From Allolobophora icterica (lineage: Eukaryota; Annelida; Clitellata; Crassiclitellata; Lumbricidae), in NCBI GenBank assembly GCA_963556255.1, contig OY744615.1, positions 46,584,148-46,648,147 of the forward strand: 64,000 bases of DNA, given 5' to 3'. Positions 10,531-21,738 of the stretch are shown piece by piece. The notes beneath the pieces were generated by a model that searched no databases, was not told the DNA's origin, and saw only the letters and a program-made list of their open reading frames with translations. The position numbers and the translations under genes were made by a program. Each line of letters opens with the position of its first letter. Position 1 is the first letter of the stretch.

Positions 10531-11608
10531 TTAGGGGATCGCTGCATTACCCAGTGTTTACAATATCTACATGGTAAGTAACATAATGATTTCTTTCGCT
10601 CAGTATTTAATTTATTATTACTTGCTTCCATTGGTAAACGACATTGTCTGCCTACACCTCCCACTTGATATACGCAGAAGAAACAATGCAGATTGTTCTT
10701 TTCGAGGAGGAAGTCCTTCATTTGAACCTTCAAGACTCAGAACAATATTATTACAGAACATTATCATAATCTTTATCACCATTTTGATCGTTATCATAAT
10801 CATCATCATCATTAGGTGTGGCGCATGAACGAAGCTGTTATAGTCATTTACCAGTCGCAAAGGGGAAACGATCCGAAATTCTGCACCCCGCTTTCTAGAC
10901 CAAAGTTAAGCTTCTTTCAGGTTGATTACAATGATTACCCTCGATCTTAGTTTGCGCCGTAATAGTCTGATTACAGTAATAGAGAGCTTGTTATCCGTTA
11001 CTATTAGTTTCCATTGTTTAACGACACCTTACGGCTACCAGGGCCGTTGACGTCGACCTAAGCTTACTCAAAATTCATATTGACGTGCTACAGGCTGATA
11101 GACAGGCTGCTCTCCTACTTATACTTATACGGCGAGTGATTACATTTACAGAGGTGTTTAAAGAACTACCCTCGGTAGTTCTTTATACCAGTGTTTATCG
11201 ACATCGTACGGCTGCCAGAGCCGTTGACGTTAATCTTACCATACCTTGTACTGATTTATTATCTTAAATCAAACGGTTAGACGCAGTAGATTAATGTATG
11301 AGGTCGGTGAAAAAAAGCGATAAAGCTAAATTATTAAATAATTATTATTAAACAGCTAAGTTATTCAGTCTTACTCAATGGTTAAATTCAGTGGAGACCC
11401 GTCACATGAATCTTATCTTAGTTTGTTGTAATCGATAACACGCATCATATTTCATGCATTTTTAGTTTGATGAGAAAAGCGAATATCAGTTATTGATTAG
11501 CCAGAAAGACGTTTCTGCTTTTACAAAATTTTGAGATCCCCCACCCCAAGAAGACCAATTTAACCGCTGGTCTAACTATTTAGCCCATGTTTCCCAGCGC
11601 GCTCTATT

Positions 11609-11644
11609 GACACCTCTTAAAGGCTATCCACGACGCTATATATG
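11609..11644 (+). promoter_or_regulatory. PSE/TATA-like unit
   Basis: CACCTCTTAA at 11611 and TATATATG at 11637; spacing 26. It shares the lead-in tttcccagcgcgctcta with the 1.7 kb unit. Confidence 0.5.
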
Positions 11645-11944
11645 TAGGAGGGCTCCCGTAACCTTATTTACTATGCCACTAACAAGCGATAATGTGATTC
11701 AAACTAAAAATGAGATTCTTATTAACTTATACATATGATATAATATGTGTAAGATCCAACAGTTCAGAAGAAGTTATATCATGGGTTCTTCAGTGACCAA
11801 TGTGAAAGATATATGATTGTGACTGCAGCGAATAAAACTCGCAGCCTTATACAGGTATTAGGTAATACCTGGCCTCTTTCTGAGGTTTTGAAAGGCACTA
11901 AATAAATAGCCGGTTACATGATTAGATATCCACCAGCATACATT

Positions 11945-12180
11945 ATTATTATCATCGAGCTTTTATATAGCGCCCCTTCAAGGTGATCTACTCAGGAGCG
12001 CTCATAGTCCAACCACGGCTAAAAAGAGAAGTTTTCAAGTTTCTAAGAAACAAGGTGCAGTGAGTCGTAGGGAACAGGCGGAGTGCTACAGGGAGGCCAT
12101 TCCAGGTTGCGGGACCAGCGACAGAAAAAGAACGGCGCTGCATAATGGCTGTCCGCGTGCGGGGGACCAAGAGCTCGACT
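11945..12180 (-). mobile_element. CR1/L2-type LINE, 3' fragment (family 4)
   Basis: On the minus strand it reads VPRTRTAIMQRRSFSVAGPA then WNGLPVALRLFP, followed by a tail with the tatatagcgcc motif. It is related to 6585-6770 and 61480-61850. Confidence 0.68.
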
Positions 12181-12280
12181 TGGTCAGCCGTTATATATGT
12201 ATGTAGGCTATCTATGTATCAAGACGCTTAATATAGCGCCTTTTGTATCTCGCACACATACCAACGTAGATACATAAATA

Positions 12281-12429
12281 CCTACCTACCTACCTACCTA
12301 CCTACCTACCTACCTACATACATACATACATACATACATACATACATACATACATACATACATACATACATACATACATACATACATACATACATACATA
12401 CATACATACATACATACATACATACATAC
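12281..12429. repeat. compound (CTAC)n(ATAC)n microsatellite
   Basis: About 35 bp of CTAC followed by about 115 bp of ATAC. Confidence 0.95.
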
Positions 12430-12825
12430 GTATGTATGTACATACACGCATATATACATACATACATGCCTGAATGGTGCTATATAAATATAGAGGATAC
12501 ATTAAAAGCGCCCTCTCGTCATCTTCCTCCTCGCTGCAATTCCAATCACAGGTCTTAGAATTCGAAACGATCGCCTACCGAGTCTCAACCTTATATGCGT
12601 TTATATTGTTCCGTTTTAAAGGTGTGTAAAGCGAGCGCTCTAGACATTCGGCTGTTGTGTCTCATACGTATATACCATATTTTATACACCGATTTAAAGG
12701 TGGCTAAGCAGAACGCTTTCTTTAACATGTTGGATACCTTCTCTTTTTGTTATGTTAAACGTGTGTACGTGTTTTTGTTTTGGTTTCTGTGCATTGGTTT
12801 GTTTACTGATATAATATTTTTTTTA

Positions 12826-13048
12826 ATATTCCGGATATTTCTATAGCGCCTCTCGAAGTCAACTACTACTCAGAGGCGCTCCCGACTACAGCATTTGATA
12901 CTGTCCCGGAATTTTCACGCCAAAGCGCCACGAGCAATTGCGAGTGAAGGACTTGCCTAAGGTCCGTACGCAGCGGCTAGAGTGGGATTCGAACCTGCAA
13001 CCCTCCGGTCACAAGGCGCCGAACTTACCACTGAGCCACCACGCCCCA
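12826..13048 (-). mobile_element. tRNA-derived SINE (family T2), full-length
   Basis: On the minus strand: gtggctcagtgg (A box), ggttcgaatccc (B box), a shared body ending gcgctatagaaatatccgga. It differs from 60241-60468 at only a handful of positions. Confidence 0.88.
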
Positions 13049-13263
13049 CTATCTCTTATTACTGATGCGTAACTTCATATAGGTTATAGCAGGGTACGCT
13101 CAGATTAACTCTATCCTGAACTGACGTTATTTAAATTTATAATTTCAGAATGCAGCAGAAATCCAGGGGATATTGGTTGTTTTCATAGATTAGCAACATC
13201 TCATGGCTGCATAATAAGACTATAATTCTAAATATTGTATGTAGGCCTGAAATAAGGCCTTTA

Positions 13264-13300
13264 AACACCTTTAAAACGTGATTTACCGACGCTATTTATA
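13264..13300 (+). promoter_or_regulatory. PSE/TATA-like unit
   Basis: CACCTTTAAA at 13266 and TATTTATA at 13293; spacing 27. Confidence 0.6.
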
Positions 13301-13681
13301 ATCGACTGCGGTTAATCGTAACAGTTGATTGGCTATGCGCTCCTAGTTTATATTATGTATATTATGTACTTATATTGTACCACGATTCAAGATATTTCAA
13401 ATTTATCTCCAGTTAAAGCGTAACGCGTGGCAGACTCACTAAACTACTACTAATTTACCTACCTAACTAATACGTCTTTTTAACCTGCTTACCTACCTAT
13501 TTACCTACTGACCTACCTACCTAGCTATTAACGTAGCTACCTACTTAGTTACGTTATTACTACTTTACTTACATGCCTACCTGCCTGCCTACCTACCAAC
13601 CTCATTCGTACCTACCCGCTACTTCCATGCTTATGGAATTTTTATGAAATGCAGGTAACATATAAAACGCTAAAATGCTCC

Positions 13682-14170
13682 GATGATTTTTAAAAAGCTC
13701 GCTATATATTTTATGTGCTTTCTGCAGACGGAAAAACTGGCCGAGAGCTTTCAGTATTTTCTTCAAGGATAGGGACTTCGTCAGTGAATGGAAATGTTTT
13801 CTGTGTCGTACTAATTGAGAGGGAGCCTAGAAAGTTTAGTGTAAACTTAAATAAGTTGATGTCATTTGGTATTAAAATAACAGCGCCATATAAGTCATTA
13901 GATTAAATTAGATTAGATTTGAAGATTAGATTGAAAATTTGAAAGCGTGGTTCTGAACTTCATTGTGAATCAAGACTTTCCACACCCGATTTTAAAAGAT
14001 TGTTCTATTAGAAATCTTCCTAATGAATAAAATACCAATGGTATGCAGAATGCAGACGAAAACTAGCGACCTATGGAAAACAGTGTTTTCATTGATTAGC
14101 GACATCTTACGGCTGCATAAAAAGACTATAATACAAAATATCATATGTAGGCCAAATATAAATGCACTTT
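13682..14170 (+). repeat. duplicated segment around NDRG exon, copy 1
   Basis: It shares exon and intron sequence with 31625-32045: acggaaaaactggccgag, agaaatcttcctaatgaata and attagcgacatctta. The similarity covers more intron than exon, so it reflects duplication of genomic DNA. Confidence 0.8.
13728..13779 (+). pseudogene. NDRG-like penultimate exon with in-frame TAG (copy A)
   Basis: This 52-bp exon follows a good acceptor (gtgctttctgcag) and ends at a gtcagt donor. It encodes TEKLAESFQYFLQG, which matches the conserved NDRG segment that ends the hydrolase-like domain (K-L-x-E-A/S-F-x-Y-F-L-Q-G-[ML]-G). The codon after LQG, where family members have methionine or leucine, is TAG at 13770-13772. 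The sister exon at 31678-31729 has CTG there. The exon ends in phase 1, which fits the start of the C-terminal exon at 15398 exactly. Flanking intron sequence is also shared with the 31.7 kb copy, so the two came from one duplication. The stop would remove only the C-terminal tail, so copy A could be a recent pseudogene, a truncated but expressed protein, or the result of a polymorphism or base error. Confidence 0.72.
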
Positions 14171-14173
14171 TTA

Positions 14174-14210
14174 AACACCTTTAAAGCGTTATCCATTGAA
14201 ACTATGTATA
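14174..14210 (+). promoter_or_regulatory. PSE/TATA-like unit
   Basis: CACCTTTAAA at 14176 and TATGTATA at 14203; spacing 27 with a weak TATA. Confidence 0.5.
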
Positions 14211-14480
14211 AACGAAATTTGCGAAGCTGGTCTCTGACGACGTGACCGCCTTTGTCGTCATAACCTGTCGTTAAACTCTGGATCTGCCTTCTCCTTCAAT
14301 GTGTGTTTTCATTCCCCTATTAACTAAAAACCGAAATCGCACAGCCTTTGTTGCCTAAGAATGTAGATAAACAATGGCAACAATATCTAGTAAGCTAATA
14401 TTATCCTTAACTGAGCTTCACATCCTTAACTGAGCTTCACTATTGTAGCTTCACAAATGAGTAATTCACTGCGCATTTTC

Positions 14481-14516
14481 AACACCTTTAAAACATTTTA
14501 AACAGCGTTATATATA
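14481..14516 (+). promoter_or_regulatory. PSE/TATA-like unit
   Basis: CACCTTTAAA at 14483 and TATATATA at 14509; spacing 26. Confidence 0.6.
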
Positions 14517-14693
14517 AAAATAGCAAGAGCGGATAAATTCATTACACTGGCGAGTCTGATCGTCTATGAGGTCGAGAGTCCAACGGCAATGGCTGCCTAA
14601 AGATGACGTCAAACAATGGAAACGAAATCTCCTAATTAGCAATAACAGATCTGATGTATAATGTATATGAAATGAATACTTCAGCGATCTCTC

Positions 14694-14729
14694 GACACCT
14701 TTAAAACGTTTGCCATCTTGCTATATAGG
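14694..14729 (+). promoter_or_regulatory. PSE/TATA-like unit
   Basis: CACCTTTAAA at 14696 and TATATAGG at 14722; spacing 26. An A module lies 90 bp upstream. Confidence 0.6.
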
Positions 14730-15397
14730 TCTATAAGACTGCGTTCCAATTCGACTTTTGTGCTCCGTCACAGCATAATGTAAAGTCGAAGTCAAGATTC
14801 TCGGCAGCCGTAAGCTGTCGATAAACACTAAACCAGTTGATAAACTTGGCGCTAAATAAATTAGCAATTACAAGTATAATAAAGCAGGAGGGCATCAAAA
14901 AGGGAATTGTGTTTGACATTGTAATGTAGTGTAATGTAATAGAACATTTTATTACCTCACAGAAGCGCTAAACACGAGGCTAATAGTCAGTTGAACAAGT
15001 GCGTATTTAGTAGTCTTTAGTTTTGTCTGACAAGTGCACATCCAGTTGATTGTATAGAACGATGACTTTTACATTTGAAACAGATTTGAACAGGAGCAGA
15101 TGCAATTACTAAGTATGACCAAAGAAACATCGATTCAGAAAATACCAAAATCGGTTTAGATTAACAATGGGTAAAAGGTGAAAGGGCAAAACGTCTCATG
15201 GAGTTGTTGATCATTTGTAACCATTAGCTGCAACCTTACTCACCCCCTGAAGATCTCCCCCTCTCATTCTACCTTTCTCATTCCTTTCCTTGTCCTCCCG
15301 CCATCCATTCATCTTTTTGACACATTGCCTACATGTATTCACCTTGTATATGAATTAATGAATATTAATATTCTTGTTGTCTATTGATTCGTGGCAG

Positions 15398-15636
15398 TTT
15401 TTGTTTCGTCTTCTTCTTCTTCGGTGTCATCTCTTCCTATGCACAACGTGTCTCGCACAGTTCCTCCGCCACTTCGCGTTCGTTCTCTCTCGATGGTTGA
15501 CTACGATCTGCCAGCCTCACAGCGCTCCTCTCTCGACGAAAGGTCAGGTCCCTCCTCGCCGATAAAAGGAGGTTCAGGGGGAGTTACCACAAAGGGAGTT
15601 ACCCCAAAGGAAGTTGTACAAGTCACAACGGTCTAA
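15398..15636 (+). CDS. NDRG-like C-terminal exon with stop codon (copy A)
   Basis: After an AG acceptor at 15396-15397 the exon continues the split codon (phase 1) required by the exon at 13728-13779 and stays open for 79 codons to TAA at 15634-15636. It starts with a serine run and contains HNVSRTVPPPLRVRSLSMVD, then a serine-, proline- and threonine-rich tail ending EVVQVTTV. NDRG proteins end in just such a low-complexity tail with S-R-T and R-S-R/L-S repeats, which is a phosphorylation target in vertebrate members. GC content and codon use are clearly higher than in the surrounding DNA. The sequence about 95 bp after the stop is duplicated near 33.0 kb, and an AATAAA lies near 15931. The tail is poorly conserved between species, so the call depends on position, phase and composition. 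Confidence 0.65.
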
Positions 15637-15729
15637 ACACCCCAAACTCCACACCCACAGCGTCCGGACGATGGTAGTTTTCAGTTGGTGTTGGTTTGAG
15701 ATTCTGCAGTGATTAACTGAGAGGAATGC

Positions 15730-16340
15730 GTTTGTTCAAAGTATTTTCGATTCGTTGTACAGATTAAAGATGTTTCGTTGTTTCTGGAGCCATATTTGAC
15801 TGTTAATTATTGTCACGTTTAAAGCAAACCATAAGCGTTTTAACAGACTTGTCAAGAAATTAATTAATTATTGAGAATCTGAAATTTGTTTGCATTAACC
15901 TTATTAGCAAAGTCAATCTATTATTTCTAAATAAAATGTAACAAAAACTTCATGTAGACCTATACTGAAAGTAAAGTTTAATAAATGGATTTAACAGAAC
16001 TGCTGAATTTTTAGACACCTTTTCAGAGGTTTAAGTAATATTTTAAATGCTATTTACCGCCCCAAGCAATTATAATGTTTCGGATTAGGCTACGCATTTT
16101 CAGTTTCTAAACCATCGGTTACACAATTGAGCTAGAATGAATAATGAAAAATCGATTTCTTGCATAATCAATCTCATAAAGCTCGTAACCATGTTCTTTC
16201 GTTCTTTTCTGATCTTTACTAAATTGCTCAAAAACAGAATTGATATATACGTACCTGAACCTTTTGTAATTGGGAAAACAAACCGTTTTAAAATTCTGAA
16301 ATGGCAAAATGTCATTCTCTACAAAAGTAGACCTAATTAA
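15730..16340 (+). repeat. duplicated 3' flank of NDRG copy A
   Basis: tttgttcaaagtattttcga, ttcgttgtacagatt and tttgactgttaatt recur at 33008-33100, and further blocks up to about 33360 match 16260-16350. It is evidence that copy B once had a matching 3' end. Confidence 0.7.
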
Positions 16341-17000
16341 TTATCGTGAAGATTCTCGGTTTACTGCATATCGAATATTATGCGAGAGTCTAGTGGTTAG
16401 TATGGTGGACTGTCAACCGAGAGGTCGGGCTTCAAACCCCCGCCAACGTCAGATTTTTGGTTCCGCGATTTCGGCTCCACCTGTGTACCTCTAGCAAACT
16501 CAGTTATAACGACCGTACGCTGTTGGGAGAACGATGAGCCGGCGAGGGAAGGACTCGCCAAACGCCTCTACACGCCAAGGCCAAGAAAATCAACTCGCTG
16601 CTGCTTAACGACATCTAGTGGCCACCATGGACGTTGACGAAAACCTTGCTAAGAAGATGTGGGAGGAATTATTTCATTGAATTGTTATTATTATTCCAAG
16701 GTTTAACGGCGTTTTATGATATCAAAGGCCGTTGACGACAATTCGAAAGTACATCGTTCGTAGTAGTTAGCTTATTGAATTGTGTTTCTACTTTTATTTG
16801 TAGAGGAATCAGAAATATTTTAAAAGGTGCGTAGGAGAGTGTTCTTCATTCTCCGCCTCTTCTAATTCATTTTCTCGGCTCAGTTTAACTGTAGCAATTG
16901 TTTCACGCAAGCGGTATCTCTCGCCTTAAAAAAGGTAGGTTTCGACATATCTAACTGAATATAAACTTTTTGCTGTTTTAACATAAAATTTAACAGACCT
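16220..17000. repeat. tandemly duplicated block, copy 1
   Basis: gatatatacgtacctgaacc, aaaattctgaaatggcaaaa and tagacctaattaat, then the T1 SINE, then ttgttattattattccaagg; the order is the same in 17350-18110. Confidence 0.75.
16384..16610 (+). mobile_element. tRNA-derived SINE (family T1)
   Basis: The head agtctagtggttagtatggt and the B box like ttcaaaccccc resemble an Asp/Val-type tRNA. The body carries ttataacgaccgtacgctgt and cgccaaggccaagaaaat. It belongs to the duplicated block 16220-17000. Confidence 0.75.
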
Positions 17001-17521
17001 TTAAAGTAGTTTAGAATGTATTTTAACCTGTATTAGATCCGTTGCTATGCCTTGATGCTATGAAACTACTTAAATCTACAGCTAACACCATAGGCTTAGC
17101 CACATTGAGGGTGTTTTAGATTTAAAAATTTTTCCTTGGGTTATACTCGGATGTCTCCCGGAGTTGCCTCCTCTTGATTTTACGTCTGGCTGCATCCTTG
17201 CATTCAATCCTGGTTTAGTGACAGATCTGCAGCTGATGCTTCATTTAATGACAACCTGTTAATTAGGAGATTACAAGCATATGCTGATCCTGGTTTCAGC
17301 ATTGCTATATTCTTTCTTTATTTTCAGATTTTTTTTATATTAAATTGTCCAAAAACACAATAATTATATACGTACGCGAATCTTTTTATTTGGGGGGAGG
17401 TAGGAAACCATTTAAAATTCTGAAATGGCAAATCTTATTCTTTAGAAAGTAGGCCTAATTACTTTGAAGAGTCTTAAGTTTACAGTATATCCAATGTTTG
17501 CCAACAATATTCTTTCGGATG

Positions 17522-17745
17522 TGTAATAGTCTGATAGTTAGTATGCTGCACTGTCAACCGAGAGTTCAGGGTTCGAATCCCCGCTAGGTCAGTAATGTGG
17601 ATTCGATATTTCGGCTCCACCTATATAGGCTTACCTCAGACCAACTGAATTTAACGACCGTACGCTGTCGGTAGGTAGGTGAGCCGGCGAGGAAGGACTT
17701 GAGACCCGCCCTTACTCGCCAAGACCAAGAAAATGAAGTCGCTGC
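17522..17745 (+). mobile_element. tRNA-derived SINE (family T1)
   Basis: The head gtctgatagttagtatgctg and B box GGTTCGAATCCCC are well kept. It is the partner of the 16.4 kb copy. Confidence 0.78.
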
Positions 17746-17905
17746 TGACTTTTAGAGGCAGCCTAAGGAACTGTTCCCAGTGTTTGACGACATCTTGTGG
17801 CCTCCAAAATGAAGTCCTTTGACGACAATTTGAAAATTTATGCATACAATGCAATGGAAACAAGTCAAATTAATCTCTTAGCTTATTCAGTGGCGCGTCT
17901 ACTAA

Positions 17906-17941
17906 TGATTATAGGAAGAGTTAAACACTTTAAAAGGTGTT
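17906..17941 (-). promoter_or_regulatory. PSE/TATA-like unit facing a T1 SINE
   Basis: Minus strand: CACCTTTTAAA from 17939 and TATAATCA from 17913; spacing 26. The T1 SINE at 17522-17745 is transcribed towards it. Confidence 0.55.
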
Positions 17942-18410
17942 TAACGGACTGTTCGTCTTTCTCTTCCTCCTAATTTATGTTATTGGTTGAGTTTAATTAA
18001 TTGCAGCAACTGTTTCACGTAAGTAACAGTTCTCGCCTTTAAACGGAACGTTTCGACATATCTAATTGAATATAAATTTTTGACTGGTTTAACACAAAAT
18101 TACACAGATATTGAAGTGGTTCAGAAGGACTTCATTTTGGAGGCCACAGGATGTCGTTAAACACTGGGAACAGTCCCTTAGGCTGCCTCTAAATATTTAT
18201 ATTTATTTATATTACAATACTCTAGCGTATTCTCAGAAAATACTGTAGCGTATACTCACCTCTAATTTGTTTCGAAAAACTAACCGGTAGCGTGTACTCG
18301 CCTGTTATTTTACCACTACAGCCCTGGGCGAAACGATTTATATACCGAAATGTTTTTGTAAAGTAAACACTTTGCTGTCTGCTGTTCATCATAGTTTTTT
18401 TGTGGAAGTG

Positions 18411-18640
18411 CCCGATAGTGTCGTGGTTAGCGTTCTGGACTATCAGTCGAGAGGTCGGGGGTTCAAATCAACGCCAGGACCAGAAATTTGCTACGAGATT
18501 TCAGACCCGTCTGCGCCCCCTTGCCAACTCAGTTATAATGAGTACACTGACCATACACTGTCGGTGGGAATACGAGACGGCACTAGACAGAGGACTGGCC
18601 ACAACCCTTGTATGCCGAGGCTAAGATGATGAAGTCGCTA
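18411..18640 (+). mobile_element. tRNA-derived SINE (family T1)
   Basis: gatagtgtcgtggttagcgt (A box) and gggggttcaaatc (B box) are followed by the T1 body with gtacactgaccatacactgt and gccgaggctaagatgatgaa. Confidence 0.8.
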
Positions 18641-18857
18641 GCATTGCAAACCCATGACTGCTTTAGGGATAGCTTAAGGGAGTGCTATTCCAGCATTTCA
18701 ACAAATGAATGACACATCTGATGAATTGGTCGAAGAGTTCAGTTCTCGTTTTCTTTTATTTCCTTTTCCTTTCTTGCATTTATTTCTTTTGTACTTTAAC
18801 TCTGAAAGCGACGATTATTTTCTTGAAATTTGACGTCCACAACCAAACGCGATCAAC

Positions 18858-18893
18858 GATCAGGATAGCGTCATGTTTGACGCTATCCTGATC
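18858..18893. other. perfect 16-bp hairpin
   Basis: GATCAGGATAGCGTCA (18858-18873), loop tgtt, exact complement to 18893. Confidence 0.9.
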
Positions 18894-19064
18894 CTAACAA
18901 ATAGTTTATCCTTTAAACTCAGAAATCGCCGATAGATATCCTAAGCTTAGTCTATAACTCTATATCCTCTCCGTAATCATTTTATTCTGATGATAGTTAT
19001 ATTTCAGATTACCCATAGGAAGCTTCGTTAAACGAGACATCTTAAAGGAGAGCTCGTCTTCTTA

Positions 19065-19100
19065 AATATATATCGCTGGGTAAAGCTATTAAAAGGTGTT
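19065..19100 (-). promoter_or_regulatory. PSE/TATA-like unit
   Basis: Minus strand: CACCTTTTAA from 19098 and TATATATT from 19072; spacing 26. Confidence 0.55.
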
Positions 19101-19672
19101 TAAGGATTGCGCTTCAACGTCATAGTTTCTTATACTATAATTCAGTGTTTCGGCGTGTTGGGTACGTGTTGGGCTGCGTGATCGATCTGCCAACCGAGAT
19201 GTTAAGAGTTCGAATATCTACCAAAAACAGAATGATTAAGAAAATATTTCTGCTCTACAAGCGCAATCTGGTGAATTTTCCAGTGAAATGATTCAAATGA
19301 GTACAACGCGTGTCAGGTCGTCCTGTAATATAAGGGAGCGATGGAGTTATCCAATTAATCTGTAATTAGTTTCTATGTATAACGACGCTTTGTCATAGCG
19401 AAGGTGATTGATTAGCGTTGCCCTCCTCCTTAATCCAAGCTCAGGACTGGCACCACCTAATGTGCAACGATTGTATGTTTACCAAAATCTGAATGGCGTC
19501 TTATCTTGACTTCAGATGCTGTTACTCTTGTTCAGCCGAGATTCGATTATGTCAATTCCGTTCATTGTCTTCTCGTAATATCAAGAGATTACAACGAGGG
19601 CCGGACTTTGCGGTACGAGATGCCAAACGAGCAAACTCTCACCTGAGCCTACCTTATCCTATTATGAATCAT

Positions 19673-19840
19673 TTAAGCGCCATTATCAATTGACCAAGCA
19701 TCAATCGATGGCGCTGAGCAGTTGTGAGTGAAGGACTCGCTCAGAGTTCCCACACAGAAACCGTCACAAAGGAGGAGGATTGAACCCACACTCTCCACGT
19801 TACAAGGTGAGCGCTTAACCTTTTGTCGATATGTCTTTCG
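19673..19840 (-). mobile_element. tRNA-derived SINE (family T3), split by a transposon
   Basis: The minus strand has a tRNA-like head (ggttaagcgctc ... ggttcaatcct) and the body gagtccttcactcacaactg then cagcgccatcg. The 2.1 kb hAT-like element sits at its upstream edge. Confidence 0.6.
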
Positions 19841-20034
19841 GTGCACGTTAGGGTGGATCGAAAGCATATGGTAAAAAATTTTTTTCTTAAATGGCTATCT
19901 TTAATAGTGGGCAAAAGTTGCCAATTGGTATGACAAACACACAGTAAAAATTTGGTAATTATTGTGCATCACCTTGAGGGTCCCCAAGGACTTTGAAATG
20001 TTGCTATGTAGGCAATATTGTGGATTATCGTGAA

Positions 20035-20135
20035 TCATCAGACGTGACAACATCTTGCGCACTGGGAGCGCTCTGAACGGTTCACCCTACTAGAGGCGCT
20101 TTATAAATGTTTGAATACAATACAATACAACAGAT
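20035..20135 (+). mobile_element. LINE 3' tail nested in the hAT-like element
   Basis: The stretch gcactgggagcgctctgaac ... aggcgctttataaatg followed by AATAC repeats is the same tail as at 63080-63175. It lies inside the 2.1 kb element with terminal inverted repeats, so it inserted after or hitch-hiked with it. Confidence 0.6.
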
Positions 20136-20664
20136 TTAACATATTAACAAATCATAGAATACATTCTTATGCATAAAAGCAGCATAACTCAAATGCAGAA
20201 ATATGTTTATTCGCAATAACGTTCAGGCTACATGACACGATAATTGGATTTTGTGTGAAACGTTGGCATTATCAATCGAGATCGGATAGGCTAAAGTAAA
20301 CTCTCAATTTTGCGCCACAAAACGCTGCTGATGATTCAATAAATAACAACGCGGCGTTCCACAGCCTGCATATGACAAGTAACTTAGGATAGTTAGCTGT
20401 GGGTGGTTTACCGCTAGTCACAAATATCTTCAGATGTCCTTCCGAAATGTCAGTCGTTAGCCGTTCGTTAGGCCTATGTATGAGTTTTGCCAGTCGATCA
20501 GGTCAAAGACCTCACGTGCGTCAAACCCGAGTTCTGGTAGTCCAACTTTAAATTGTAGCACAGCTTAACTTCGAGTTGACGAACTCGCCTTAAGAATGCG
20601 ACGAATTCCGAGTTCGCGTGCGTGCTGACGATCATTTGTAATCATGGAGAAGTAGGTTTTCCGG

Positions 20665-21111
20665 TTAGGCAAAAGAGGCATTCCGCTGCATAGCAGGATC
20701 GACAATACGTTTCTGTTCAACTGCAAGATAACGGGAATGCTGGACGGAGCGGAGCAAATGTCTTGCACCACATTTGCATGACGGTTTATCCTTGATACTG
20801 AACCACATCGGAGAATACGCCTTCACGATGTATGCTGAAAGAATCTGGAAGTTGGCTGATGGTTCATCTGTTGCTACGTACAAACGGAGAAGTCGACTCA
20901 CAGTTGTAAGCCACCTTGTGTGACTCAATTTTCCGGGGTTTCGTTTAGATATGTCATGTGGACAGTGACCCTCAGAAACAGCGTTGGTTATTTCCAACAG
21001 AAATTTCTGGTCTGTACCGAGTTCCTTTAAGTTGACCTTTGGCAGAGGTTTTATTAGCTTCATATACTTGTCATGGTAAGAATAGATACCTAACTGAGGA
21101 TCTGCGTGCAT
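20665..21111 (-). pseudogene. transposon-encoded protein fragment
   Basis: A 148-codon open frame inside the 2.1 kb transposon. Blocks HTRWLTT, LRLYVAT, MWFSIKDKPSC and GARHLLR look like a conserved protein rather than chance. I recall similar sequences as multicopy unnamed proteins in invertebrate genomes, but that is unverified. The rest of the expected protein is broken: 21179-21361 on the same strand is open but unrelated. Confidence 0.5.
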
Positions 21112-21669
21112 CCTCCCATGTCCGAGTGACTCTGAGGTCTCTCTCTAGCTCTCTCTGTGCTCTGAAAGTGTCAAGGGCTCATGGACGACATTTGCACGGC
21201 TTCTGTATGCGGCCCCAGCGTGGTGGGTTTGCGCTACCGCTGAAGACCGTTACCCCTGGAGAGGTTTCTGGACCGAATGCGTAGAATGGGTTACCTGTCG
21301 CGGGATATATGGCAATGGTGATGACAGCTTTCTGCGGTCGGCCATTTGGTGCAGGACCCATGTGCTGCGTCCCATTTTCTCATCTGTAGGCTAGTCTAAG
21401 ACCGAGGCCGCATGATTTTCCTTGCCCCTCAAAGATGATAGAAACTTCATCTATAGGGTCTTGTATATACAAACCCAGTAGGCCTAGCCATGTCATCAAT
21501 GTTATACCTTGCTGCAACAGTGTCTTAGTTAAATTGACTTTTGGTTAACCGGCTGTACTCTTATTGTAATGGTTTGCGGTGTGTCTAGCCACTGATTGGA
21601 AATAAACGAATATATGTATGTACCAAACAGGAAATCAAAAGTATAGATATAAAAGTAGTAGATATAAAA

Positions 21670-21738
21670 GTAGTAGAGTACATAAAGAATGTACTCTACT
21701 ACTATTAGATCTATTAGAATATATCTAATAGATCTAAT
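21670..21738. other. two adjacent perfect hairpins inside the hAT-like element
   Basis: GTAGTAGAGTACAT (14 bp, loop aaaga) to 21702, then ATTAGATCTATTAGA (15 bp, loop atata) from 21704 to 21738. Confidence 0.9.

Larger units (their letters stand above)
17350..18110. repeat. tandemly duplicated block, copy 2
   Basis: Partner of 16220-17000 at a distance of about 1.1 kb, ending with tctcgcctttaaacggaacg (compare tctcgccttaaaaaaggtag). Confidence 0.75.

Noticed and set aside
11385..11440. Candidate NDRG exon with GDPSHESYL
   Set aside because: Only a loose likeness to the expected G-D-x-S-P-H segment and no splice sites in phase.
18411..18482. tRNA-Asp or tRNA-Val gene
   Set aside because: Same reasoning: head of the T1 SINE, with a poor acceptor stem.
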